Source: Atkinsonella hypoxylon (lineage: Eukaryota; Ascomycota; Sordariomycetes; Hypocreales; Clavicipitaceae). From it: a stretch of DNA of 64,000 bases. Of this stretch, positions 1 to 12,171 are shown in pieces (position 1 is the first letter of the stretch; each line of letters opens with the position of its first letter). The notes below the pieces were generated by a model, which worked only from the letters and a program-made list of their open reading frames with translations, made no database searches and was not told where the DNA came from. Location: NCBI GenBank assembly GCA_000729835.1, contig JFHB01000043.1, positions 1 to 64,000 on the forward strand, given 5' to 3'. The position numbers and the translations under genes are program-made.

Positions 1-1106
1 TGGCTCGTGGTTCCAGAAGCGAAAGGAGTAGTCTGCTGGGTGGTAGAAACGCCCTGGGTACGAGTGTGAGTTTCGGTAACAGGGCAGATAGTGGTGCTCA
101 CAGGAATAGTCACGGTAACAATATGCCTTCCAGTCCTACCAGGACACTCAGTGACAGTGGGACCGCAACTAATAATTGTTTTAACGGAAGTAGTGAACAC
201 AGTTGAGGTGGCATCGTAGGTTGTGACAAAGGTAGTGGTCTGTTGGCCAGACTGGCTGGTGGTTCCAGGCGCCAAAGGAGTAGACTGTTGGTTGGGCATG
301 GTGTTGGCAGTGGTAGTGTCACTACCAGGAATAGTAGCGAAGGTGCTCTGCTGGCCAGGCTGGATAGAGGTAGTTCCAGAAACACCAGAAGTGGTCTGGC
401 TTACTTGGGTAGCGGTACTGGGAATGGCAATAAGAGAAGTGGAAGGCGTGGTCTGGGGGTTGCCGCAGTGCCAATTTATTTTGTGGCAATTGATCCTGCA
501 CTTGCTTTTCAAGTTAAGACCCGTCTTGATCTGGTTGGGGTAGAGTATGCGGACGCTCTTGGCACCACCGCACTGGTTATTGACAATGGTAGATCCGCCT
601 TGCTGGCAGTCAGCAGTCTGCTTACAAACGCTACCATCAGCCATGTCATAGTGAAATTCCAGACGAACATCAAACTCAGTGGACAGGTCGAAACTGCCAA
701 TAGAGAAAGCATCGACACCAGCATTGGCTCCGACCGCAATGTCAAGACCGGTATTGCCCCCCTCGTCACAAATACCAGAGATAAACTTTCCAAGACCGAA
801 ATTTCGGCCCTGGACCACACCACGCTTGCGAGAGTTGTCCTCGCAGGTCCAGCCACCGCCGAAGTCGAAGCCAGCGTAAAGGTCAAAGGCACCAAGAGCT
901 AAGTCGCTGAAGTTCCAACCCTGCTCCTGCTGAGGAGTACACTTATTGACGATGTTGCCAGGGCAATTGAACGTCTTGGCATTGGAGAAGCCCAAATCGA
1001 AATCGAACGAGGCGCCGAGTCCGATTCCGAGTCCGAGGTCGCCCAGGTTCGCGACGGCTTGCTGGACGCCGGCAGCGGCGACCGCAAGGGACAGAGCCGA
1101 TTTCAT
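1..1106 (-). CDS. Secreted Ser/Thr-rich adhesin-like protein (MAD-type?), C-terminus off the edge
   Basis: The ATG is at 1106 and the frame stays open to the window edge (about 368 codons, no intron needed), so the 3' part is missing. Residues 1-19 form a signal peptide ([19 protein letters not shown]), followed by a Gly/Leu-rich stretch and a cysteine-containing domain of roughly 200 residues. From about residue 255 the sequence becomes Thr/Ser/Pro-rich and holds a segment with the pattern [11 protein letters not shown]...[16 protein letters not shown], which is typical of repetitive stalks in fungal GPI-anchored wall proteins. The whole resembles the MAD adhesins of Metarhizium, cell-surface proteins that bind host or plant surfaces. 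That assignment rests on remembered architecture; a CFEM domain or GPI signal would lie outside the window. The alternative is a generic Thr-rich wall glycoprotein. Confidence 0.7.
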   Translation of the reverse strand, partial: MKSALSLAVAAAGVQQAVANLGDLGLGIGLGASFDFDLGFSNAKTFNCPGNIVNKCTPQQEQGWNFSDLALGAFDLYAGFDFGGGWTCEDNSRKRGVVQGRNFGLGKFISGICDEGGNTGLDIAVGANAGVDAFSIGSFDLSTEFDVRLEFHYDMADGSVCKQTADCQQGGSTIVNNQCGGAKSVRILYPNQIKTGLNLKSKCRINCHKINWHCGNPQTTPSTSLIAIPSTATQVSQTTSGVSGTTSIQPGQQSTFATIPGSDTTTANTMPNQQSTPLAPGTTSQSGQQTTTFVTTYDATSTVFTTSVKTIISCGPTVTECPGRTGRHIVTVTIPVSTTICPVTETHTRTQGVSTTQQTTPFASGTTS

Positions 1107-4100
1107 TGTTGATAGTACTGATACAATATTGATATAGCGAGTGTGAGTAGTAGTTGAAGGGAAATATCAAAATCCAGCCGTGATATATTCAGATGAAAGA
1201 AGGAGTCGAAGGAAATGAATGACTTTGACTTCTTGGGGCGTTGAGGCAGAAGCGTTCCCCGGAAGAAAAAAGGAAAAAGGAAGAAACAAGCTACACAAGG
1301 AACAAAGTTGCTATGAAGCAGAAAAACGGAAGTATTCCAAGACGGGGAAGCTCTGGGTATCTATATAGGTAGGTACATGAGTCCCAGTCAGAGCATAGAC
1401 ACTGGGCACTTACACGGCGGCTGGTGCGTAGCACGACATCCGGCTCTCGATCCACCCAGGGGTGCAATTTCCGGGTCAGCCTCTCCTGAAAACAATGCTG
1501 GACCATACAGACACTTTCAAGAACCCATGTTCGATATGAACATAGGTTGGTATACGGAGTACAGGGCATCCTGAAGCTTGCGGCGGTGGGAACCGGGGAA
1601 GCTCTCCTTAGCGCCCCAAGCGGACGCAACATGCGAATACGACATGCGTACACAATAACGAACTGTCAGAGAGCGTGAAAGGCACGAAAAAGATCTCATT
1701 CTTGGTACATGGCGGTTGTAAGAAACGATGGTGTGGTTAGAAAACCTGTTGCCATTGAGCATCCTTGTCGTGAGGCGTGCACAAGTACGGCGCTTGGTGG
1801 TCTAAGCTCAGGTGCAGGCACAGGGGTCGGACCGTTGACCTCAAGGCCGGGGTGAGGTGAGAGTGTGTGAGGTCCACGATGCTGCCGTGCCGGGCTTGTG
1901 ACGCTATTTGACAGTTTAACCCGGCCATCACTGCCCACTCCATTGTCTGAGCTGAGGGCGGGATTAAACTGTCGTCCGCGTGCCTAATTAGCTTGGCTTG
2001 GATAAAGATCGAATGGTTGAAGGACCGAGAGCGAGAGCGTATTAGGCCCTGTTGTGCCACCGCGGGACTTCAAGTTGGTGAGAAAGAAGGTGACGCCACG
2101 CTAAGCGCCACTGGATGCGAAATCATTCGACTCCCGACGTCGAGCCAGGGGATCCATCATGACTCAGCGGTTGCAAATAGCCAAAAATATCATCGCGTCA
2201 AGGTGTCCCGAGCGGAGCAGCATGTCCAAATAGGCAAAGAACATTGGATGCTATTGTCCCGAAAAGGTCTCGGGGACCGCGGGTGAGTGGTGCTACTACC
2301 AGCACAAGAAAAAATATTAGTGGCCTAGTCGGCCTGGTGGGTTCATTGGCCTGAGACACAGCGTCGATAGCCTGCGTTTGGTCCTTGTTAGCTAGTCCAG
2401 AAACGCAAAGTCGTGTCCAAGGAAGCGGTGGGGATTCCCGCCACGAGCCCCAAGGTCGAAGTCCAATGACTGTCACTAATATCACCGCCATGGTGTTGGT
2501 ATCTCGGTGTGCTCGGGTCTTGTCGCATTTGCGCGCTTAAAATCTCAGCTGCTCAGTCCGGAAATTACTTCTCGTTCAGTGGCGGAGGCTATACGACCGC
2601 TGGCGGTAACGGAGAAGACGAGGGGTGGCGGTCGGGATTTGGTAAAGCAGCCACGACGACGTTGTCAGCGTCGATTTTCTAGCCGCCCTCTTTATCCTGC
2701 TGAAAGCAATAGAATGCATGAGAAGATGCACCGATTGTGCTGTAGGGTTAATCCCACGTTTGTTCTTCCTAGACCTGCCTAGGCGTCTCGCATGGTGCAA
2801 TGGGCTGGCAGAGTTGTGCTTCTCGTTGGTGTCCAGGACAAGACGCTGTGGATACTGGTCTGCGGCAAGGAACCGGCAAGGTGCCAGCCTATTAACTAGA
2901 TCGTGTAGGCGTCAATGTGCAACGACAAGACGGGAGACGATAGGAGACGGAAAGTCAACGAGGAGAGGCTTGGAGGGTAAGGAGGGAGGAGGCGTCTTGG
3001 CGTCCTGGGGTAAACCGAGGAAAGAACAATAGCCGCTCCTACCCCTGAGCCTCAAGTTCAGGTGGCCGGCCGCTAAGCCATTCTGGGAATACATAATACT
3101 ACGGTGAGCGTCCCTATGTACCTATCTGGGCAGGTATAAACGGAGTACGTGCCTAGGTAGACGCCCATCCAGGTACCCACGCAGGTAGCTAGGCCAGAAT
3201 CGCCACGCGGTTGGTGACGTTGATCCGCGCCCCACTTCTTACTTGCATGATTATCCCAATCTGCATTGCATGTCTTGCTTTGATGCGCACTTGCACAAGC
3301 GTTGCGCACGCTGAGATTTCCTCATGACTTTTGAAGGAAATATCCCGATGAACAATATTATTTTTTTCCGCAGGCAGGCTTGTTCATCTCCTATCTTGCC
3401 ATGTCTTGTGGCACATTTCTCTCAGCGAGGCGAACCGATCGGTGGTCAGTCTGGACACAAATCTTCCGACTAGCACCAGACAGATCCTCTCCTACCTGGC
3501 ATCAATGGCTACAACGCAGCGGTTACAACACGATCCTAGCCCAGGGCTTTGGGTGATCACAAATCACCTGAGTTTTTGATTTCTTTCTATTCTGGTAGTT
3601 TGTTTTGCTTGCCAGCTCTAGAGCCGACCTCTGCCTGATTCGGCTTTCATCGTGTCCATGATATATGGGTTGATCAAATCAGCCGTAACCAGAACCCACG
3701 AGATTTCATCTCCTTTCCTTGCAGGCACCCGTCTCAGCCCTCGTTATCCGTACATTGAGCGCCAACAAACTCGCTTTTGCACATGACCAGTCAGTCTTTG
3801 AGCTACTCACTGGCTGTTGAAAGCAAGATTCGGCAGTTCGATAACGGCACAGTAGGGATGGATGCAGGATCTCAGGCCCTGCTCTTGGAGTTGCTCCCAC
3901 TTGTCAAACTTCTCACCAGACGATGGTGATATTACGAGCAGGTTGGAGAAATGGGTGGTTACCATGCGCAGGCTATATTAGTGCCCTTCTTGTTGTTTCA
4001 TCTTCAGCCACAAGACGGTTTGGGAGTCGATGATACTGCTTTTGGCAACTTGTATTCCGCGCACGGACTCCCAATCTCGCACCTCGTCCCTAAAGCAAAT

Positions 4101-7100
4101 GCTCAGCAAGGTTTGGCTCCAACTGAGAACAATTCAGATGTCAATCCATTATGGAAGTTATGCACAGCGCCCGCTTAAATCAAGGTCTTTTCCACTATCG
4201 GACGTCGAACTCCAGGCGGATTATGGTGTCCTGATTGTTCATCTCGTTGACGTACCCTATACCCCATAAACGAGCTGGCTAGTGAGGTTGCGCATGGAAT
4301 TGTACCCATGTACCTCAGCCGATACTGTGTGCCGCCCTCATGCCCCTCTTCCCCCCCACTCTGCTGCCCCGCCAAACCACGTCAATCAACCAACCACCTT
4401 TGAATATATACTGTCAACAACTTGGCCTTCCATAAGTTGCATCACACAGACTGTGTCGTGCGGTATCACTGCAACCATGACGAGTTCTAAAGCGAATGAA
4501 AAAAAAAATGGCAAGGACGATGACGGGGCTGTATTGTATCTAAATCGGGCTCGGAGTAGTGGACGGGGTATGTATGGGCCGCGTTGCCGCTGAGCCAGCC
4601 CCTAATCACTATAATCACTAGCTCTAAAAGTCCCGTTGTAAACTCTGATTGGCCAGTCTCTGTTCCTACGAAGGATGTTCCGCAAAGATCATTGGTTTAA
4701 CTATTTAACTACCATATTTCCCCCAAGCCAAGTTGGCAAACCCGCACGCACACCCGCCATCCCGCCCTCCCGCCATCCATCTTGGCAATTAACTTGAAAC
4801 AATATTCCCGACTGCACCGGCAGTACTCCGTACAGTCTCCTGGGTCCATCCACCCTTGCAATTTCTCATCAAAAAGGGTCAAGTGGTGTCTGGGTGCACA
4901 CTACAAGTAATGACGCGTTACGGAATAGACCGCCTATTTATTTCTTCCTTTTGACGGCGCCAAGGCCAGGTGTCTAGGCTAATGGACCAATTAGGACCAA
5001 CGGGACTGAAAGGCACGTCATTTTTTCCCGTGCAGGTTTCTCCATGATAAAAGTCCCCGACAGGTTTCCCGATGTACATTGAGGCACCTCACTCACTGGC
5101 TACCAACGTACGTGTGAAGAGGTACCGCTGTAGTATCGGAAGATAGGGTGAATCCCCGGGACCTATATTGCCTCCGGCACGGTCCAAGCGAATCCTATCT
5201 TTTGTCTCTAACACTATGATAACCCAGCCAGCACATAGAATGATTCCCTAACCTGTGCGTCTTTGTTTGGCCTTGACGACGTCGTCTACAAGTAAAGTAG
5301 ACTTTGTACCACAAGTTCTCGCATTACAGGCAAAGGGCGTGCGCCCTACAAGGCTGAAGAAATACTGGCTCGGTCCAACGACGTCGAGTTCAATGCCCCA
5401 ATGGCGGAGATCTCCATCTCTGGCGGTTGCAAAATACGATCTCTCGAATCGATTTCGCCCTTGCAGCACGGAGGTGGCGATGCTATCCACTAGACGCGAG
5501 GGGTAGCATTCGCATGAAAATTCTTTCCATGTTCTGCTTCCTTTTTTTCCCTCTCCTCTTAATTAGCCCATGGCCCTCTCGGCGTGTCATGTGTCGGAAA
5601 ATATGAAAATATGACTTGTTACTAACAGCCAGCCAGGGACGACCATGAAACCCAAAGGGGGCGCAGCGCAGCGCAGCCCATAAATCAGAGCGCAGTGCCC
5701 ATCGTATGTGATACTACCTATGCTTGTCGTTACTCATTGGTTGAATGAAGGCTTGTGCCAGGCTTGGTGGAGATGAGGGAATCCTCGGGGCCGACGCTTA
5801 TAGCAGCCGAGTCAAGGTCCTACGAATAGGTAGGAGATGAGTTCACAATTTCATATGAATTTCCCAATTAAACCCGCAGACAGCAAAGTAGCAATGGGGC
5901 TGAAGTCAAGAGGCAGAGTCAAGCAAGGAATTTAGTCGATGTTATGCTTCTTGCGTCATGTGCGTGCCTTCGAGACCTTCAATCGCAGGCTGCAGCATCG
6001 GAGAGTCTTCTTGCTTCTTCTCTTCTTCGTAGGCACCTCTTTGCTGAGATTGCTATTGCTGGTCGAGATATTCATGCTGTCATTCATCTTTCTCTTCCCA
6101 CACCGTTTGTGTATATCCCTCGCAATGCTGGTGAACATGAAAGGCCTGTCACTACTTAGGTAGTTCTTTCGGTCTGGACTTGCCTCTGCTCAGTCAAGAC
6201 GGCAATGTCCCTTCAGTTTCCTCAAGAACCAAGTTAGCAACCACTGAATTCCTACTCAGAACCAACGAGGACAATGAGACCTCACCATTCCATCTGCTAT
6301 CCCCAGCCATGAACGAGCAGAAGAGATCGATGATCCTTATAACGCTTCGGCACATCAAGATATCTTGTTCAAGAACGGACACCAGGCTCAGGGACGATTG
6401 ATAAGTGCACGCGGACTTACAGGACTTGCATATTGCGGGATACACATGAGAAACTGAAGTAGCCGGTACCTTTCAGTGTTTATGTGGCACAGGACAAATT
6501 CCCCGAACCCAGTCACTCTGACCTGAACGCTACTCAAAACTGCACAGGAGGCTCTTGCCGCGTACACGAGGGCCGCTTGGCCATGAGCAAGGCCTAGTTC
6601 TCATTATCTACTTGTAGTGAACACTGCTGGAGTAAAGTGCGAGTTGAACATGAGTCACAGATCTGAGCTCTTCTGTTCCTCTTTTTCTCTTCTTCATCTT
6701 ACTTTTGACCTCTCTTGCTGCTGTGATTGCTGTAGCTACATCAAGAGATATATCGAGTTTATTCGAGTTTATCGCTTCGATTCGTTGCTTTAACTTCATC
6801 GCTGTGCATGTCCCATGACATAGTAGCAATTGCACGTTCAGCAATTGCTTCCAGTATTCTGAGAATTCTGGATCGATCGTCAGAAGAGCTCTGCTCCTGA
6901 CGTGGCGGGACCACAGCCTTAGTTCATTGGAATCATTAGATTTAAGTTTCCTATCTGAATTTCCTATCTTAACAAGGTCGAACTTGCTCCCTTCCGTTTC
7001 TTTTTACTACAACAAGGTTAAGCCTAAATTAAAGGCTCTTTAAAGGAACGTTAGGCGTGAACTGCATATTCTCCGAAGAAGTCAACGACGACCTCTCTAT

Positions 7101-7189
7101 TCCACCACATCTAACAACACCCGCAGCAAACCATCCATCCGACTTGCCCTCCCAATTTCAAGTCAATTGGGCTCCTACATTTCGGAACC
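1107..7189. other. Gene-poor intergenic stretch
   Basis: No convincing gene is seen in these 6 kb on either strand; the open frames are short, lack family resemblance and lack coherent splice signals. It contains copies of the short motif TACGGAGTA (1553-1561 and, inverted, 4824-4832), a degenerate one near 3139, and several GGTACCTA/AGGTAGGT-like runs near 3120-3190. About 600 nt upstream of 7000 lies a possible coding remnant, listed separately. Confidence 0.6.
6605..7000 (-). pseudogene. Unidentified coding remnant
   Basis: On the minus strand, about 120 codons are open without an early ATG, ending at a stop near 6605. The translation is helix-like and charged (around KSKMKKRKRGTEELRSV), with an upstream part reading LLTIDPEFSEYWKQLLNVQ. 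It has the look of real protein, possibly the tail of a transposase or other repeated gene, but I do not recognise it. It sits just upstream of the ARG5,6 relic, in DNA with several other decayed genes. Confidence 0.25.
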
Positions 7190-8216
7190 ATGCTGTCTGC
7201 TACTTCCGGAGCTATACACACCGGCACTCGCCGAGTTGCCCCCTGCGCCGCTGCCCTTGCTGTTACCCTAATTCCTAAGACCTCCATCGGCCGAACCGCT
7301 AATGTTATCTGCGCCCGCACTATTTCTACCGCCGGACGTCTTACCAATACTCTTAATATAAACCTAAACCCCGCCCTAGGTAAGAAGAATGCCTTTAACA
7401 AGTCGCTGTCGCGGATTAGTCTTCTTGGCGGCCGCGGTTATACTGGCTAGGCCCTAGTTGACCTTCTTAACGACCACCTTAACATAGATCTTCAATATAG
7501 ATCTTCACGAGAGCTTATTGGAAAGGAATTAAGGGCTATACTAAGCGCAAGATTATTTATAGGAGCCTATCTCCCGAGGATGTTGCTTGTTTGGACAAGG
7601 ATAACTAGGTCGACTGCTGGGTCATGGCCCTGCCCAATAATACCTGCCAGTCTTTCGTTAAAGCATTGGATCAAAGCTCCAGTTTTATTATTGATCTTTT
7701 AGCTAACTACTGGCTTAATTAAATAGGAAAATAGACGTACTTATTGCCTAAGCTTGTGAAACGCAGTAAGATTGCTTAATCCACGCGCATTAGCTGCCCT
7801 AGCTGTTATTCAACGGGCTCTTAACTCGGTATTGCTCCCCTTTTGCTATATTTAGGAGGCGTTCATACGGTTTTCGATGTTTCAGGATTTTCAGGAGCTG
7901 GAACGAAGAAGAACTCTAAGAACGACGGACTCTTCTGAAGGATAACCTTCTGCCTTACTCTGACGGGACACATCCACGAGTGAGAAATCAGCCACCACCT
8001 TGGGACCCCGACGGCATTCATTCCTCACGTCGCTTCCTGGTTCCGTGGTATTCAATTGACCATCAACATCCCTCTGCCTAAGGAGATGACATGTTGGGAG
8101 ATTCGCCAGATTTACCAAGACTGATACGCTGGCGAGAAGCTTGTTAAGGTTGTCAGTGAAGCTACCTAAAAGTTGATCCAGAACAAGCACGGAGTATTTG
8201 GGGGCAGCCCGAGTGA
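7190..8216 (+). pseudogene. Decayed ARG5,6-type gene: presequence joined to N-acetyl-gamma-glutamyl-phosphate reductase
   Basis: The fungal ARG5,6 precursor normally has a mitochondrial presequence, an acetylglutamate kinase and an acetylglutamyl-phosphate reductase (AGPR). Here an Arg/Ser/Ala-rich presequence beginning MLSATSGAIHTGTRR runs directly into the start of the reductase (SRISLLGGRGYTG), with no kinase domain. Further AGPR blocks follow in order: SSRELIGKEL, GYTKRKIIY, CWVMALPN, LGIAPLL with YLGG, VFDVSGFSGAGTK, LTGHIHE, ISHHLGTP, WFRGIQLTINIPLPKEMT. The gene is dead: stops replace expected codons at 7448-7450 (CAG to TAG), in IAQST (CAA to TAA), in GSQLG, and twice CGA to TGA (HE*EISHH, YQD*YAG), plus frameshifts after KELRAI and near 7900. 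The expected catalytic NPGCYATG now reads CPSCYSTG. The mutations are mainly C-to-T and G-to-A. Borders are approximate. Confidence 0.85.
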
Positions 8217-9160
8217 CCTTGGGTAACCTTGGAAAACATTATACGCTAAACCTCTATATTACGCGTTTAGGCTACTACTGATAATAATAGAGTGGCTACA
8301 GCGATTCTAGGAACATCTTAAATTCAGCTACGCAAAGAGGGCGAATCCTTCAATGACAATGGAAGGTGAACGGAGCGCCTGGGATTATGTCTGGTAAAAG
8401 AACGATGGTGAAGTTTTGTTATACTAGTCTGGCTTCAAGCCAAACCTAATACACTACATTTTAAAGGAACAAAGGGGAATTAATAAAAACTGAAAGAAAA
8501 ACACAACAACAAGAAAAATGCCCTTGCACGATAACCCAGTCCCCTTTCAACCCTCAAAGAACAAAGACTCCAAGACCAAGTATCACATCGACCCAGAAAC
8601 GAGCACCTCCATTCCAAAGCTCCCTGTTCCAACAGCCCAAGTACAAATACACCATAACACATTATCCCGCTGAATGATCTGCACCCCGACCTTCCATTCC
8701 TCCGGGGACGGAGCAAAAGGGGAAGATTGGGGTCACCAGCCAGGCATATGTAATCCTCCAGTCAGTATGGCTCCGACAGAACGCCTGACAAGCAGACCCA
8801 GCTCATGTCAAAAACCCAGATGGTACAGTCACGCCATACACATCTTATTTCCGCCCCCAAGCTAATTACTCTCAGCTACTCGATCTCCTTATAGAATGAG
8901 TCCAGGGGGACCATCCTGAGTTTCCCGACCGCACTCCGCATCGCCAAACAGACACTCTAGTCCGAACAATCTTGGCTTGCCGGAATCGATTACTGAGGAG
9001 TCTCCTTATATTAAAAAAAGCTTCTGGTTTGAAACAAGAAGGTCAAGACTCCTCTGGGCAATGACATCTGTTTCCTTCCCTGACGGTAGGAGCGCCGCCA
9101 TGTGGTACAGAGCTTCATTGCGTCGTTGGAGGAGCTCTTGAAGTAATCGGTATTTTCAAT
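8217..9160. other. Intergenic, nothing recognised
   Basis: No coding pattern found on either strand. The first 200 nt may hold further unrecognisable tail of the ARG5,6 relic. Confidence 0.5.
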
Positions 9161-9169
9161 CCTGTGTCT

Positions 9170-10045
9170 CTGAGGTTGTTACCAGAGAAATGGGATCTCA
9201 GTCGGAATGTCCAGGGAAACATCGGTTCTTCCTACGGAGGCCAAGCTACCTATGAAGTTTTCTGTCCGCTCATCAACCTGTTCTTTCGAAGAGTGCAAGG
9301 TCTCTTGTTCATCCTGTACGAATCAGATAAACTGGGATGCTGTTCGTGTTACAAAAGCTGCATAACCCCTTTTCAACAAACTCATTGTTCGACTTTGGAA
9401 TATGCAAGGACCTCATACTGGCGCTCCTACCGTTGGAGGGAAAAAAAAAAAAAAAAAAAAACAGATGTCGTTGACTAGAGTAGTCTTCACCTTCCTCGTT
9501 TTAAACTAGAAGTTATTTTATAGAAGGGGATCCCTCAGTAATCGATTCCGACGAGCCCAAGATCGCTCGGACTAGATTCAACAGAAGGGGACGCCGCATA
9601 TTTCGGTCGGACTGGATTACGGATATACGATGTGGGAACTTGGGGTTTAGCACATGATGTTGTTAAATAAATATAACCATCAACTGGCGTTACTTTAAAA
9701 GAGAGACCAAATTCGCTTACTAGGTGTGTGAATTGTATGAGCGGCTTCAAGCATTTGAAGAGGATTTGCTTTCTAGTCAGGCAAGGCGCCGTCTGGACTA
9801 CATGTATCCCCATTCACTTACCTGCGAACAACGATGAATGACAGTCGATTTCTGTCGGTGAGGCATCCCGTGCTTCTACGACAAAGCCCTTCCCTGCATA
9901 TCTATGGCTGCACAAACACACCGTAGAATTGCAGAGACCGTTCTCTTCGAAGCATGTTCCCAATGTACAAGTTGGAGCAATTTGCCCTCCGTGGGATGAG
10001 ACTTTTACTTTGACCGCTCGCGATGCTTATTCCAATGAGCTACCA
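9170..10045 (-). pseudogene. Scraps of a cysteine-rich, EGF-like receptor-type gene
   Basis: On the minus strand around 9990-9820 a frame reads GGQIAPTCTLGTCFEENGLC, then NSTVCLCSHRYAGKGF and EIDCHSSLFAG, an EGF-like spacing of six cysteines, and ends at a good splice donor (GTAAGT at about 9820). Fungal receptor-like membrane proteins carry such an N-terminal module. The following open stretch (9813-9535) contains LTRKQILFKCLKPLIQFTHL, and lower down (about 9400-9170) SSKEQVDERTENFIGSLASV; these could be later exons. Stops break the frames, and no set of transmembrane helices can be assembled. It could be a decayed gene or a multi-intron gene I cannot resolve; the family name is a guess. Confidence 0.35.
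9440..9460 (+). repeat. Poly(A) run
   Basis: A run of about 20 A residues follows the trinucleotide GGG in otherwise unremarkable DNA. On the minus strand it is a poly(T) tract inside the receptor-like relic. Confidence 0.8.
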
Positions 10046-10190
10046 TTTTGAAGATGTTGATGAACAAGGGACATCCAGGAACAATGTCATTCTCGCTGCC
10101 CACCTTATCCCACCTACAACCACGTAGAACAGAGAACACCGACGTAAGACGTCACCCACGGGCACCCGTTTTCCAGAGTTGTTCTACATT

Positions 10191-12171
10191 TTATTTCTCA
10201 GCATTCATCTTTCGCAGTCGCTCCTCCACGGCCCTCGCTCGCCGCTCTCGTTCCAACTTCATCCTCATCTCTGGCGACAAGCCCCTCCATTCATCCTCCC
10301 GAATTTCTTGGGGCGTTTTGGCTACCGACCCTCCAAGCACATGTCCTTTGGGCTTCTTGTCCACGACCTTGGGTCCCTCGGTCTGCAGCCTCGCCTCCTC
10401 AGCTTTCCTCCGCTCCGCTTCCTTTTTGTCACTTTCAGCTCGTTCTCGCTCTTCTCTTTTATCAGCTTCTGCTTTCGTCATGGCCGCGGGCACCTTCGCT
10501 TGCTCCCACGACCACTTCGATTCTCCCAATTCTGAACGGGCTACTCTGAAGGCGTCACGTGTTGCTCTGTCGCCTGCTAGTTCAAAAGGTGTCTTACCCT
10601 CGCCATTCTTGACGCACGGATCAGCACCTCCCCTTGATAGAATGCCTAGCACCAGCGGCGCCGAGTTTTGAGAAGCGGCGAGGTGGAGTGGGCATGGGGC
10701 ATGGTAGTTTTGCTCAGCGGGTTGGAAGACAAAGTCCGCTGTCAAGTTATTCTTCGTCATGTAGGATAACAGTGCGGGCAACTTGGAGCGTCGAATAAAT
10801 GCTTGTAGCTGTGATGTATGCAGGAGTGCTGTTTCTTCCTCTTCCGAAAGCTTGGGCTTGGAAGGTTTTGGGCTTGAGGTGTTGGGAATCGCTTTGGCCG
10901 GTCGCGTCTCTCTTGTCTCTTCGATAGGTATAAATTCTCGTACTTTCAGGCGTGTCAACTCGATGAATGATCTCATGAGCTCGTTCTGCGTAGCACGTCT
11001 AGTGCTGAAAGGGAAACCACGTAGGCGCGTATCATTGTGTTTCAAGACTTGGTCTTCGTACGGACCGAAGAGGGTTCTTCGATTCGTCTTGCCCGTCGCA
11101 CGAATGAACAGCAGTTCGGAAGTGTCTATTAGCGTCTTCCAATCCCGCAGCAATGCGCGCACATCGTCCACAAGCGCCTGCTCATTGTATCGTCGCAAAG
11201 TCGAGCCTGCTGAGTGCGCGGCGCCTTTGGCATTATCATTTGCGGACTGGGAACCTCCTTGCTTCCTTCGCGTAGTATATCGGTGGAATGTCTTGTGAGC
11301 CAGTACAGTGGCCTCTCTGTTCATGGTAGTTGTGTTTTTGGCAGCTCTAGGCGCTAATGAGACAACCATGGCGGCAAAGTGGCCGCCTCCGATCATGCAC
11401 AGAAAGATGTGCGGTCCCTTGTATGTGGCAGATGGTAGTGTATTGTCCTTGGCGGACCTAATCATTGAAATGGGCTCAACTTGCTTCTTACGTAAAACAT
11501 CAACGAGATCTGGGTTTCTTTGCTCCTCGTCTGTCAGAATGGCGCGGTACAAGCCAAAGTAATGGTTCTCTGGTAGAATCGCGGAGCTGAACCAGATTAA
11601 AGGCGGCTTCCCTCGATTTTTTCTGCCCGTATTTGATTCCTCGGAAGACTCAGCATTAGAGTCGCCTTTCCGATCAGCTAAGCGAGCTTGCTTCTTCAAT
11701 AGCGCCGTTAAGGTAGGTTCTGGCTTTCCATCATCCTGGTCGTCTTCTGAGTCCTCTGAGTCAGAGCCGGACAGCGACTCATTCAGATCTCCTAGCAGCT
11801 TCTCAAATTCTTCTTCAGAAACCAGCTCTCCACCGCGCAGTTTCTGCTTCAGATTATAATTGTGACAATCGGATTTGAGGTGGCTTCGTTGGTCTTGCAG
11901 CGACGAGAAGGTACGTCCACACAAAGAACAAGACTGCGAGCCGACGAGGTTCTCTATGGATGCATCAGGACTCTTCTTTATCCGTGTTGGCACATCCTCC
12001 TCGCCGAAAACAGGGCCGTCATCGGAGTCGGCCTTGAGGGTTAGACTGTCCAGGACTTTGCTCGGCAGGTCATAGACTAGGAATCAGCTTGTTAGCTTGC
12101 GTTGAGCTTTTCAGCAGACGCAACGTACCATAGTGCGGCCGGCGCAGAACGTCGTCATTCTTGGCTGCCAT
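10191..12171 (-). CDS. VMS1: Vms1/ANKZF1-type peptidyl-tRNA hydrolase
   Basis: Two exons, 12171-12129 and 12076-10191, give 642 aa; the 52-nt intron has a GTACGT donor and a TAG acceptor. Vms1 releases stalled nascent chains from 60S ribosomes in ribosome quality control and recruits Cdc48/p97. Seen here: a C2H2 zinc finger (Cys64, Cys67, His80, His86; SCSLCGRTFSSLQDQRSHLK), an acidic Ser-rich linker, then the VLRF1 release domain (IGGGHFAAMVV; RRKQGGSQSANDN with the expected catalytic Gln at about 291). After it come an ankyrin-type segment (PLHLAASQNSAPLVLGIL), a long charged coiled coil, and a C-terminal VCP-interacting motif (ERRARAVEERLRK). Domain order and length match the family. The upstream ATG at 12171 was chosen because exon 1 splices in frame and adds a normal N-terminus. 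Confidence 0.93.

Noticed and set aside
10048..11562. Several plus-strand open frames opposite VMS1
   Set aside because: They are mirror frames of the highly conserved minus-strand gene, with Ser/Arg-rich composition typical of antisense translation.
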